Below, piece after piece: positions 46,549-56,898 of a stretch of 64,000 nt of DNA. The stretch spans positions 66,162,529-66,226,528 of the forward strand of contig OZ023269.1 in the NCBI GenBank assembly GCA_964006375.1. Reading direction: 5' to 3'. Positions within the stretch are counted from its first letter, which is position 1; each line of letters opens with the position of its first letter. Both the position numbers and the translations under genes were made by a program. The DNA is from Tillus elongatus (taxonomy: Eukaryota; Arthropoda; Insecta; Coleoptera; Cleridae). The notes under the pieces are model-generated. The model had not been told where the DNA came from, ran no database searches, and worked only from the letters and a program-made list of their open reading frames with translations.

Positions 46549-48817
46549 TAATTAAAGATATTTTTTCCCTTGGGGCTCGTCCGCATCTTTGCCGCCCCAA
46601 TAGCACCGCAGCCTTTGGCTTATTGTGCATGCCCTTTGTCTTTTCTACTTTGCCCATTCCAAAATCACTGTGCCTTGAACTAGTCTGCACAGCGATTGGT
46701 ATGGTCAAGTTTTATATTGCTGTCTCCGGTCTAGGCTGTCCGTATATCAGTTGTCTTTTGCAGTCCAAAGTTTTTAACTCGCACAGGATGTGCTGGGCTG
46801 ATTCCTCCCCCTCGCCGCAGATTCTGCATTCCAGGTCCCCCTCGAGCCGCCCCACTTTATGCAGGTGTTTCTTGACAGCCATGTGTCCCGTCACGAGTCC
46901 TGTTATGTTCCTGAGCTGTCTTCTGCTAAGGTTGAGCAGCTTCACAGCTCTCTTTGGACTGGATTGCCCAATTAATGACTTCCCGTGTTTGAGCCTTGGA
47001 AAATCTGCCCAGTATGCCTTATGCTGTTCCCTGACCCATGACTTGATGGTTCCCCTGGCTGTGCCTTTCGATACGCCCAGGACCGGTTCTGGTCCCATAC
47101 ATGGTTCTGCTGATCCTCTCTTCGTGAGACTGTCAACTTCTTCATTGCCTTTGACTCCTGAGTGACCCGGCACCCAGATGATGGTAACCTCAATCTGCCC
47201 AGTCAGGTCACTCGTCTCGTCTCGGCACTCACTTACCAGTCTGGAGTTTACCCGTGGGCTACTTAGGGCCTTAAGGGCTGCCTGGCTGTCTGTGGCTATG
47301 AGGATCCGCTTGTTGGTGTAGCCCCTCCTCTTGTTCTCCCGCACACAGTGCAGGATGGCATACATTTCGGCCTGAAAGACCATTGCATGGGCTCCGAGGG
47401 AAATACTATGACTTACCCTCGGTCCTTGCGAATAAACACCTGCCCCTGCGCCACGCTCCCCGCAGGATCCGCCCGTGAACCAGACGAGCGCGTCCCGTGG
47501 TAAGCCCACTGTAAAATTGTTTTCCCTGCAGATATGCGGGCTCGTGAAGTCTGACCTCATTTCAAGCATGGGCTCCTTCACGGTCTTCTGAATTTGGCAG
47601 TGGCCCCTGCAGCCTGGGTTGGTCTTCAGTCTATCATTGCAGCTAGTATGTATAGTCCTAGCCTGGCCTCCCCCATGATAACTAAGTGTAAGGGGGGCAG
47701 ATCCAGCAACAATTCCATGGCGGCTGTTGGGGTTGAAGTCATGGCCCCTGTGATGCCGAGGCTGGCCATTCTTTGGATCTTGCCTAGTTTTTGTTTGGCA
47801 CTGGATTGTGTCACCTTCTGCCACCACACGAGTGCCGCGTATGTTAACGATGGTCTGACCACCCTTGTGTACAGCCAGTGTGCCACACTAGGTCTTAGGC
47901 CCCACGTTTTTCCATATAGCCGCCTAGTGACGGCTAGAGTCATAACTGCCTTGCACAGTATTTTTTCAACGTGACCATTCCAGGTTAGCTTGGAGTCCAG
48001 TACGACCCCAAGATATTTTACCTCCCTGGCCATTGGGATGTTTCTACCATATAGAGTCGGAGTTCTGTGGCCCTCCAACTTCCTCCTCGTAAACGGTATG
48101 ACAGTTGTTTTCTCAGGGCTCACCCAGAGCCCTTGGCCAACCACCACTGTCAGTGGTGTCTGCATGTGTTCCCAAACTGACTGTAATAATCTTTCCTCAG
48201 GCTATAATGACAATGTCGTCTGTATAGTCCTGTACCTCGTACCCCCCTCCCGAGAGCCTCCCTAGCAGGCCATTCATGACTAGGCACCAGAGCAGGGGAG
48301 ACAGAATGCCCCCCTGCGGACACCGCGCCGCGACCCCTGCCAGCAGAGTCCCTCCCGTGAGTGAGGTGAACACCGCCCTGTCCCTGAGCATGGAATCGAT
48401 CCACCTCCAGCAGGTCTCCTCTATTCTCCGCTCCCTGACAGCCACCAGTACTGATCCAAATGAGGTCTTGCTGAAAGCCCCCAGCACCGCCTGGCTGTTC
48501 TCCATTGTATTCTCCAGTTTCAGCATCAGTTGATGCAGTGCTATTTCTGTTGACACTCCTGCTCTGTATGCGTATTATCCACAGTGTAGAGGATATGCTT
48601 CCAGTACAGCACTCCTAATGTGCTGGTCGGCCAGTTTTTCCATTGTTTTTAGCAAGAAAACTTATTGGCCTCAGGGACTTTGCCTGGTCTGTTGGACGCC
48701 CAGGTTTAGGTATGATAATGCCCTCGGAATATACCCCAGAGCCAGGCTGGCCCTCATAATAAGGGTAAGCGCCGGCGCCTGTATGTCTATACCCTGTTGG
48801 AGCATGATGGACATTAT

Positions 48818-51220
48818 GGTCTGGGTCACGCAACACTAGAGGGGATCGTCTGGTGCAATTTTGTACAGAGCACCGCCTCTCTGCTGTCAACACCTACTTC
48901 AAGCAACATCCTAGACGTCTATACATGTGGAAATCCCCAGCAGATCGTGATAACCACATAGTGAGAAATCAGATCGATATCATCCTCATTAAGAGCCATT
49001 TAATGAAGTTTGTCAAATCAGCAACAACATACCCTGGCGCCGACGTCAACAGCGACCACAATCCCGTAGTAATAAGTCTACAGCTTCGCCACTTCAATAG
49101 AGTCCAACGTCCAAATAAACCTAAGCGAGTCGATGTCAGAAGACTTCTTGATCCCGAGATACGAGCCAGAGCAGCCGAGAGTCTCGAGGCGCGTCTACAA
49201 ACAACTAACTCTTGCAATGACGACGACGTAGAGCCTCGGTGGACTGTTTTGAAGAAGGCACTTTTGGAAACCCAGGAGGATCACATTGGATATGCACAAA
49301 CCTTTAAAAAGCAACAGTGGATGAGAGACGAAATTCTCTAACTTATGAACGAGAGAAGGAAATACAAGGCCACAGACAATAACCGATACAAGGAGCTGAA
49401 CAGGGCGGTGAGATCGGAATGCAGAAAAGCAAGGGAAGGATGGCTAGCTGAAAAATTCAGTGAAATGGAGACACTAGAAAAAAAGCACGACTTGTTTAAT
49501 CTCCACAAAAAGATCAAGGAATTCATCAACACACAACGCAGGCAGATCCACGGTATTTTGAAGGACACTGACAACAAGATCTTAACAAGCGTTGAGGAAA
49601 AGCTTAAAAGATGGAAGGGATATGTTGAGGCCCTCTTCAATGACACACGACCCCACCAACCACCGAGGGACTATGATGATATCAACGAACCCAGCCCTGC
49701 TATCACGGCAGAGGAAGTGATATGTGCTATAAAACTTCAGAAAAATGACAAGGCTGTAGGACCAGACAATATTCACGCGGAACCCTTGAAATTGCTCTTC
49801 AGTGCAGATGATGGAGGCCTAAAACTTCTTACATCGTTGTTCAACTCAATATATGAAACTGGGAAAATACCAACGGACTGGCTGAGGTCGACGTTCAACG
49901 CTCTGCCAAAGAAACCAAACGCTTCTCAATGCGACGACCACCGAATGATAAGCCTGATGTCTCACGTCCGCAAGGTGTTCCTTCACATTGTTCACACTCG
50001 CATATATGCCAGATGTGAGGGACAGGCTGGGGAGACGCAGTTTGGATTTAAGAACGGAATGGGCACGCGCGAGGCTCTCTTCTCTCTCAACGTTCTCACA
50101 CAGCGATGCAGAGACATGAATGTTGATATATACGCCTGCTTTATTGACTACCGAAAAGCTTTCGACTGTGTCTCGCACCAGAAGCTCATTGAGATCCTAA
50201 AATACACCGGAGTCGATGCGGGAGATCTGAACATCATCACGCAGCTGTACTGGAATCAGACTGCTGAGATGAGGATAGAGGGCATAATATCCGAAGAAAC
50301 AAAAATCAGAAGGGGTGTTAGACAAGGATGTATCCTGTCCCCTCTACTCTTCAACATATACTCGGAGGTGGTGTTCCGGGAGGCACTGGGGAATGTGAAA
50401 GAGGGCGTTAAAATCAACGGCACCCTTATTAATAATATAAGATTCGCCGACGATATGGTCGTGGTCGCCGACCGCATCTCCAGAATATGATGGACCTCAT
50501 CGTGAGCATAGCACACGGTATGGTTTACACATAAACGTTGCCAAGACCAAGGTGGTTGTGTCGTCCAGGGCACCAAGACGGGTGATCCTTCAAATTAACA
50601 ACCAGGTTGTGGAACAGGTGCCGTCCGTTAAATACCTTGGAGCCCTCGTCAACGAGAACAGTGACCCTAAAATGGAAATCAGATCAAGGATAGAACAGGC
50701 CAGAAGGACATTCATCTCCATGAAGAAACTCTTCACCAGTAGAGACCTAAACCTACAGCTTCGCATACATATATTGCGCTGTTATATCTTCCCAGTGCTA
50801 CTCTATGGCTCCGAGAGCTGGACATTCTGCCAATCAATGGAGAGCCGCATTGACGCCTTTGAGATGTACTTGTATCGCCGTATACTGCGTATATCCTGGG
50901 TAGACAGGATAACCAACGAGGAAGTGCTAAGGATAATAGGTAAAGGCAAAGAACTGCTGACAACCATCAAAGAACAAAAGCTCCAGTACATCGGGCACAT
51001 TATGAGGGGGGAGCGGTACGAGCTCCTCCGACTCCTCATCGAAGGAAAGATCGAGGGCAAACGATCTGTGGGCAGACGGCAGAACTCATGGCTGAAAGAT
51101 CTGCGTCGATGGTTCGGACGGACATCTGTGGAGATTTTCAGAGGTGCTGTATCACGCACCATTATATCCAGTTGGATCGCCAACCTTCGTAGGGAGACGG
51201 CGTCTTAAGAAGAAGAAGAA
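48818..51220 (+). mobile_element. 5'-truncated RTE-type LINE nested in LINE family C, 9-bp TSD
   Basis: GGACATTAT flanks it at 48809-48817 and 51221-51229. Removing the insert rejoins the family C reading FKSLGFDGIM to the text following it. The 3' end is TAAGAAGAAGAAGAA. The insert begins inside the endonuclease, so the 5' part is missing. Confidence 0.93.
48853..51208 (+). pseudogene. RTE-type endonuclease-RT, truncated, one stop and one shift
   Basis: The endonuclease C-terminus is seen in RNQIDIILIKSHLMKFV and VNSDHNPVVISLQLR. After a TAA at 49339-49341 the same frame continues with the linker and RT (NDKAVGPDNIHAEPLK, FIDYRKAFDCVSHQKLIEIL, RRGVRQGCILSPLLFNIYSE, catalytic FADDM near 50445). 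A frame change occurs around 50480-50550. The C-terminal part then reads VPSVKYLGALVNENSD, LLYGSESWTFCQSMESRIDA and KRSVGRRQNSWLKDLRRWFG, ending at 51208. This C-terminal layout is common in arthropod and mollusc endonuclease-RT genes of RTE type. Confidence 0.9.
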
Positions 51221-52599
51221 GGACATTATTCCATCGAATCCCAGGGATTTGAATAGCTTGAAGCTGTTAATGGCCCATCTGATTTTGCTCCAAGTAACCA
51301 CATCTTTAGTGACTGTCCAGTCGACTCTAGATGCTCGCCTATAAGGCGCCTCTATTCCCGGTCCGGAGAAGATTGGTTTATTATGTTGCAGCCGAGGAAG
51401 TTCATCCATAATAGGACTTCCATAGTTTCCTCCCCCGAGCGTGTAAAGCCTCCCGTCGATGTTTTAAAGGAGCCTATGTTGGTCTAAGTGCCCTTGGACG
51501 GGATCTTGTGTAGTCGAGCACTCTCAGATGTGCTCTCCAATTCCTCGCAGTGCCTTCTCCACGACTCCTTTCTGGAGTCCCTCAGTCTTTTGTTATAGCT
51601 TGTTAGGGTATGTCTATATTCATCCCATGCTCCCGACCTTTTGGCCGCATTGAACAGCTTACGAACCTGCGTCCTCCTTTGCCTGAGGTCCTCGTTCAAC
51701 CACGGAACATTCCTGGTGGACGCCCTCATTTTCAGGGGGCAGTTGGCGTTATAAGCCGAGCTGATTGCGTCTAGCACTTGGGCTGCCGCAATCTTGAGGT
51801 CTATTGAATTGTCTCTGGTACTCTTAACCCCCCTCCGCAGTTCCACTGCTAGGTCTGCCCTGTAAGCTTCCCAGTCCACCTTGCCAGGGTCCCGGTACCA
51901 TACCATTTGCCTTTCGACTTTGGCGATTTCAAACCGGATGTATCTGTGGTCTAAGCTACTCACTTCCCCAGACATAGCCCAGTTCTTAACAAAGTCACCC
52001 AGAAACTGAGTGGAAACTGTTAGATCTAAAACTTCCTCACGCCGTGTTGTGGCGAAGGTCGGTTTATCACCTCTATTCAATATGTCTAAATTAAATTTCA
52101 TAAAGAATTGTAAAAGTGACTCCCTTCCAGAGTTTGTGTGCGAGCTTCCTTACAACTCATGGTGTGCGTTCGCATCCATGCCGATGATGGTCTGCCATCC
52201 ACCTGCTCTGCTACCCACCATCAGCTACTCCAATTCCTTGTGTGGAGGAAGATCCGTGCTGTCCCCTGGTAGATAGGCCAATCCGACAATAATGTCCCTC
52301 GGCCCATCCGCTCCTTCACATCGGATTTTGATCGTTGCCAGGTCCCTGTAACAGAAATTCATTAAATGCAGAAATTCTATCCCTTCCCTGACAAAAATGC
52401 AGGCCCTCGGGTTCTCGCTGGATCTGCTGTAGATGAGCTTTCCAGCAGCTCCGCAGAGTCCCTTGATCTCTCCTTTATAGGAGTACGGTTCCTGGATGAG
52501 GGCCACATCCGTGTTCCTCAGGGTCATCAGTAGTCCGGCCGTGGCTGCCCTACTATGTTGGAGACTGACTTGAAGGAACCTAGGCCCCCCAGGTTGCTT

Positions 52600-53570
52600 A
52601 CCCAGTGGGCGGAAGCTAACCGTTCCCAGGCCCCAGAATGCCTTGAAGAAGGTTCCTTCAAGGGCTCTGTAAGACGCCTGGTCGATCGAGAAGGCGGGAG
52701 TTTGTCCTTTCTCCTCTGTCTTCCTACTTAGAACCGACTAGTGTTGGAACCCCAGTCCAGGGTTCTGGATCTTCAATCTTCTAACCACTGTCTCTTGCGG
52801 GACGGTGTCAGGGATCCATAATACGAGGAGCTTGTGTCACTTTAGGCTCGACGGCTGTCAAGTCCGCCCCCTCCCAAATCTGAACGAGGCCCCCACTCTC
52901 GCGACTGCGGGCCGGCACAGGTTATCCAGAGGATGCCCACCTCCAGGCGCTCCCGGTGAAACTGAGGCTGGCTCTCCCCTTCCTGAAGAGAGTCCACCGC
53001 AACTACCACCTCAGCTTGGATCAGGTCCGGCGTCCCCTGGTCTAACGGGACCTCAGGATGGCGTCTGTCCATCACCGCCATCCTAAGGCCCTCCGCAGCC
53101 TCCCTATATGAGCCAGTCTGCGCCAGTGTTCCGGCCCTGGCCCTTTTGGGACGCCTGTCTGTAGTAGACGTGCTAGAGCCTGAACGCTGCCTCTTCTGAC
53201 TCGCACTCCCCTCTTGCGCCTTTACAGGTTTCTCGATCGTCCACGCCCCGCTCGCCATTTTCTGCGCCCTCCGGCTATTCTTTCTTTGCGCCCCGGAAAG
53301 ACGCTTGGACTACAGGGAGAGTCCCTCTACCTCTGCGGTAAGGTTCTCACTGGTGGAGGGGCCCCCAGAGTTCACGGACATCGCCGCCCTCCGGTGAGAC
53401 CCAGCCTCCAGCTTGGGTGCCAGGGACAGGTCCGTGGCCGAAGCTACCCCCTGATCCTCTGTATCTACGTCGGTCGTGAGACTTCCAGAGTCCGCGGGCG
53501 CTGCCGCCCCCTGGCTCGTCTGCTTTTCCGGAATAGGCACGAGTCTGTAGCCGGGGTCACTCCTCGAACC
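52600..53570 (-). pseudogene. LINE family C ORF1 (gag-like)
   Basis: The minus-strand frame 52842-53258 (138 aa) starts MASGAWTIEKPVKAQEGSAS and has a basic stretch (KRQRSGSSTSTTDRRPKRAR). It continues with SYREAAEGLRMAVMDRRHPE, TPDLIQAEVVVAVDSL and LEVGILWITCAGPQSREW, the order of the conserved region of ORF1 proteins in I/Jockey-type LINEs. A piece upstream (53310-53540) is Ser/Thr/Ala-rich. The C-terminal half after ~52840 is out of frame. Confidence 0.75.
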
Positions 53571-53716
53571 TCATTTGTTTTGTTTTCGTTTATCTTCTTC
53601 ATGTTGTTCCCACAAGAATGGGGGAAATACTGTCAACACCATCAGAACCCCCTGTGTGGTGCAAGGCGGGTTACTCTGGAGGGTTGCCCGGTACTCCAGA
53701 GATTAATTAAAGATAT

Positions 53717-54014
53717 GCTGATGATATAATTGTTTTCGTTTCGATCCATTTGAGACTACAAGCAACGTTCCACTGATTAAAGAAAGAGGTGATAGAAGTT
53801 GACTTGCAAATAACCCGGAAACCCAATTTATGTTAAATTAATATATTTACACATCTTAGTTGAATGACTGGTCAGTAGGAAGTAGTCCAGTTTCTGGTAG
53901 CGACATTAACAAAATGTTTGCAACCCTTCATACATACATACTCATTTAACGCGCATGTACAAAAATATAGTGATCCACTATGTATTGCCTTGATAGGCAC
54001 CCAACCAACAAAAA
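53717..54014. other. Flank, nothing identified
   Basis: AT-rich target DNA of LINE family C. No feature recognised. Confidence 0.6.
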
Positions 54015-54660
54015 TTCTGCATTTCATGACTAAATTGTTTTATGGTTATTTTTTATATTCAATAAAATTTGTCCTTTTTACTACATTAAAACATCGCCTA
54101 CCGCTATTTGGCTTTTGGGCCAATTTTGTGGTTTTAAGGTGTTTTAAGAACGTTCTATTAGCAAAAATATAAAGTTATTTTAAAAATATTTTAGTGGACC
54201 TCGGTGGTTCAGAGGTAAGAACGTGTGCCTTTGAACTGAAGGGTACTGGGTTCGATCCCGGCGTACTCCTTTCACTTTTTCAGTACAAACTGTAAAATTA
54301 ACATCAACCGAGGTTCTGGCATTGTATTTGAGCAAGTTGAATGTCTGCACGTTCCGCCCTTCGGAGGGGGCGTAAAGCCGTCGGTCCCGTGTCCATGCGA
54401 TGTTGGGCACGTTAAAGATCCCTACCCTCCTTACAGAAAGACAGGGGTTCGGCAAAATTTCCAGGATAGTGAGGTGAAACTGCTCCCTGGCGTCGGTGAT
54501 TGGCCATAGTCGCGGAAATAGGCCGACGTTAAAGAAACAAAACACACACACACACAAAAATATTTTATAAAGCTCTTCTGGAAGCTTGAAACTAAACCTT
54601 TATAAAAACCAGAACGCTTCTTTTAAGCAATGTTACTGTATAGGTATTACATAAATGTTT
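54015..54660 (+). repeat. Direct repeat, left copy (holds the SINE)
   Basis: 54015-54193 plus 54568-54660 match 55030-55280 (CTGCATTTCATGAC, CATCGCCTACC, TATTTGGCTTTTGG, TGTATAGGTATTACATAAAT). The right copy lacks the SINE. It could be a local duplication or two members of an unknown repeat family. Confidence 0.75.
54194..54555 (+). mobile_element. Complete tRNA-derived SINE, 12-bp TSD
   Basis: AAAAATATTTTA flanks it at 54182-54193 and 54556-54567. The head has box A TGGTTCAGAGG and box B GGTTCGATCCC, for RNA polymerase III. The body includes GGGGGCGTAAAGCCGTCG and GTTGGGCACGTTAAAGATCC. The 3' end reads GCCGACGTTAAAGAAACAAA and a (CA)n tail. It is the best-preserved SINE in the window. Confidence 0.93.
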
Positions 54661-55029
54661 TTACAGATAATTAATAAAACTTTTATACAGCGTTTTGTTA
54701 TATTGATGTCTTACTAAGTAGAGATAAAAGCTTGTATATACAGTCAAATTACAACACTTTTATGTTTTATTAGCCAAGTTGCTCTCAACAGTGTTTTAAA
54801 AAAGATGTTACATTATGGGTCTTTTAAAGTAACAAAGGGAATCTCTAAAAAGCTTTTCTGACGTAAAAAATACTTTTATGTAACATTAAGTGCTATTTAT
54901 GTTGCAACTAAAGAACTATTTTAGATAAACTAACCTTAACTAAACAAATTGTAGAGGACACACATGTATATACGTTTTATTTGCCAGTATGAATTAGTAG
55001 CTTATTATTCTTTCCCCAATTAAAAAAGT

Positions 55030-55280
55030 TTCTGCATTTCATGACCAATTGTTTTATAGTTTTTTTTTTAATTGCATAAAATTTGTCATTTTTACTACTA
55101 CATTTAAGCATCGCCTACCACTATTTGGCTTTTGGTGACAATTTTGTGTTTCAACGATGTCTTAAGAACATTCTATTAGAAAAAATATACATCTATTTTA
55201 TAAATAATTTATAAAGCTTTCATAAAAAACAAAAACGCTTCTAAGTGATTTTACTGTATAGGTATTACATAAATGCGGTA
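55030..55280 (+). repeat. Direct repeat, right copy (SINE-free)
   Basis: Homologous to the left copy, without the 374 bp of SINE plus TSD. It serves as an empty-site comparison. Confidence 0.75.
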
Positions 55281-55398
55281 ATCCTGTGTTTAAAGTGCCT
55301 CTTTAGTAAACATACAATTCGGGCGAAATCGGAACGTGAACTGGGCGCGGGACGATGTGCACTATTGCCAGATGAGTATAAGCAAGGGTCATTTTAAA

Positions 55399-55870
55399 TA
55401 TAGAAGGCAATCAAGGGGTGAACAAATGTTTCAATAATGTAAATAAATGATAGTATTGCGTCATGTACATAGATCGATATTTGACATATTTTGCGGAAAG
55501 CAGTAGGAAAACGGAAATGTAAACAGTTAATTTTCAGCAATTGTGGTCTAGGGGGAAAAACGTGATATAGAAGGAAATCAAGGGGTGAACAAATGTTTTT
55601 ATAATTTTAATAAATTAAAATATGGCGTCATCTACATAAATCGATATTTGACATATTTTGCGGAAAGCAGTAGGAAAACGGAAATGTAAACAGTTAATTT
55701 TCAGCAATTGTGGTCTAGGGGGAAAAACGTGATATAGAAGGAAATCAAGGGGTGAACAAATGTTTTTATAATTTTAATAAATTAAAATATGGCGTCATCT
55801 ACATAAATCGATATTTGACATATTTTGCGGAAAGCAGTAGGAACACGGAAATGTAAACAGTTAATTTTCA
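55399..55870 (+). repeat. Left arm, tandem array A (~167-bp units)
   Basis: CGATATTTGACATATTTTGC recurs at 55475, 55642 and 55809, a spacing of exactly 167. Each unit also has GTGAACAAATGTTT and TTAATTTTCAGC. The last two units are nearly identical. The inverse of this unit starts the far right of the window. Confidence 0.92.
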
Positions 55871-56082
55871 GCCTCAGGGGGAAAAACGTGTGCCTCTCCT
55901 CCCTTTTTTGATACATCAGTAACATCAACAGAGGTTGTGCCATTGTGATTGAGCAGGGTAATCTGCACGTTCCACCATTCCCAGGGGGCGTAAAGCCGTC
56001 GGTCCCGTGCCCATGCGATGTTGGGCACGTTAAAGACCCGAATTCCCCGGACAGTGAGGTGAATGAATGACACTTTAGTAAA
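55871..56082 (+). repeat. Left arm, SINE-like core without tRNA head
   Basis: AACATCAACAGAGGTTGTGC, GGGGGCGTAAAGCCGTCGG, GTTGGGCACGTTAAAGACCC and GGACAGTGAGGTGAA correspond to the SINE body at 54300-54475. No tRNA-like head or SINE tail is present. Arrays A and B join directly to it. Confidence 0.85.
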
Positions 56083-56540
56083 GTCAATGAAGCAATTTCC
56101 GTTGCGAATTGCCGATGATAAATACAACTGTATATGCTAATAGCAAACGGAACCAGTATATTATTTTGAAAAATCGCAATGTAATCGCATGGTAATGAAG
56201 CAATTTCTACCGATAACTATCGATGATAAACATAACGGAGAAAATTGCTCAAAATGAGCTTACCTTCGAAGTGTCTGTTTATATTTTACTTTCCAAACTT
56301 AAATGAGTAAGAAAAGTCAATGAAGCAATTTCCGTTGCGAATTGCCGATGATAAATACAACTGTATATGCTAATATCAAACGGTAACCAGTATATTATTT
56401 CGAAAAATCGCAATGTAATCGCATGGTAATGAAGCAATTTCTAACGACAACTGTCGATGATAAACAAAACCGAGAAAATTGCTCAAAATGGGCTTACCTT
56501 CGAAGTGTCTGTTTATATTTTACTTTCTAACCTTAAATTT
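56083..56540 (+). repeat. Left arm, tandem array B (~233-bp units)
   Basis: GTCAATGAAGCAATTTCCGT starts at 56083 and 56316. Each unit is itself two diverged halves of ~116 bp that share AATGAAGCAATTTC and GATGATAAA. Confidence 0.9.
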
Positions 56541-56650
56541 ACTAATTGGGAGACCCCGACTTTTGATTTATGAAAAAGTTTTTGCAAATAAGCACGAACT
56601 ATGGCCCCAAGAACCCATATCCGGGGTCAGTTTCCATTTTTTATATGTAT
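56541..56650 (-). repeat. Dispersed repeat family X, second copy
   Basis: Inverse of 13755-13855 (AAGAACCCATATCCGGGGTC). It again touches a microsatellite. Confidence 0.7.
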
Positions 56651-56654
56651 GTAT

Positions 56655-56742
<88 letters not shown>

Positions 56743-56755
56743 GTGTGTGTGTGTG

Positions 56756-56757
<2 letters not shown>
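56651..56757. repeat. (TATG)n-(TA)n-(TG)8 compound microsatellite
   Basis: The run goes from TATG/ACAT units through pure TA to CTGTGTGTGTGTGTGTG, ending where the (TTA)n tail of a LINE begins. Confidence 0.95.
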
Positions 56758-56822
<65 letters not shown>

Positions 56823-56898
56823 AATTACGGTGGACTATTAAACAACATTTACTTAGAGAATGTCCGTTATCTCAGTATTCAATGCCACAGTAATAAGA

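Larger units (their letters stand above)
46650..52550 (-). pseudogene. LINE family C ORF2 (endonuclease-RT-RNase H), split by an RTE
   Basis: Reading the minus strand from the right, the endonuclease starts with VALIQEPYSYKGEIKGL (52225-52527). It continues with DKPTFATTRREEVLDLTVS and SSLDHRYIRFEIAKVER (51484-52101). The RT follows with WAINSFKLFKSLGFDGIM (51152-51409) and is interrupted there by the RTE insert. Beyond the insert come MLQQGIDIQAPAL-like text, SLRPISFLAKN, ARCPQGGILSPLLW (48197-48556) and the thumb MAREVKYLGVVLDSKLTWNG (47626-48165). RNase H has DALVWFTGGSC-type text, IATDSQAALKAL and VTIIWVPGHSGVKGNEEVD (46712-47827). The end is a Cys/His motif, CRICGEGEESAQHILCEC-like, near 46780-46840. 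Confidence 0.88.
46562..53703 (-). mobile_element. Full-length LINE family C (Jockey/R1/I-type with RNase H), 13-bp TSD
   Basis: TAATTAAAGATAT flanks the element at 46549-46561 and 53704-53716. Without the nested RTE and its extra TSD copy it is about 4.7 kb and contains ORF1, ORF2 and a short 3' region with the GGGCTCGTCCGC end also seen at 37680-37750. Both ORFs carry stops and shifts even though the TSD is still perfect. Confidence 0.93.

Noticed and set aside
54194..54265. A tRNA gene
   Set aside because: Box A and box B are present, but it is the head of a SINE with TSDs; there is no complete cloverleaf.
55399..55870. A CRISPR array
   Set aside because: The repeats are 167-bp direct units without short unique spacers, in an animal genome.
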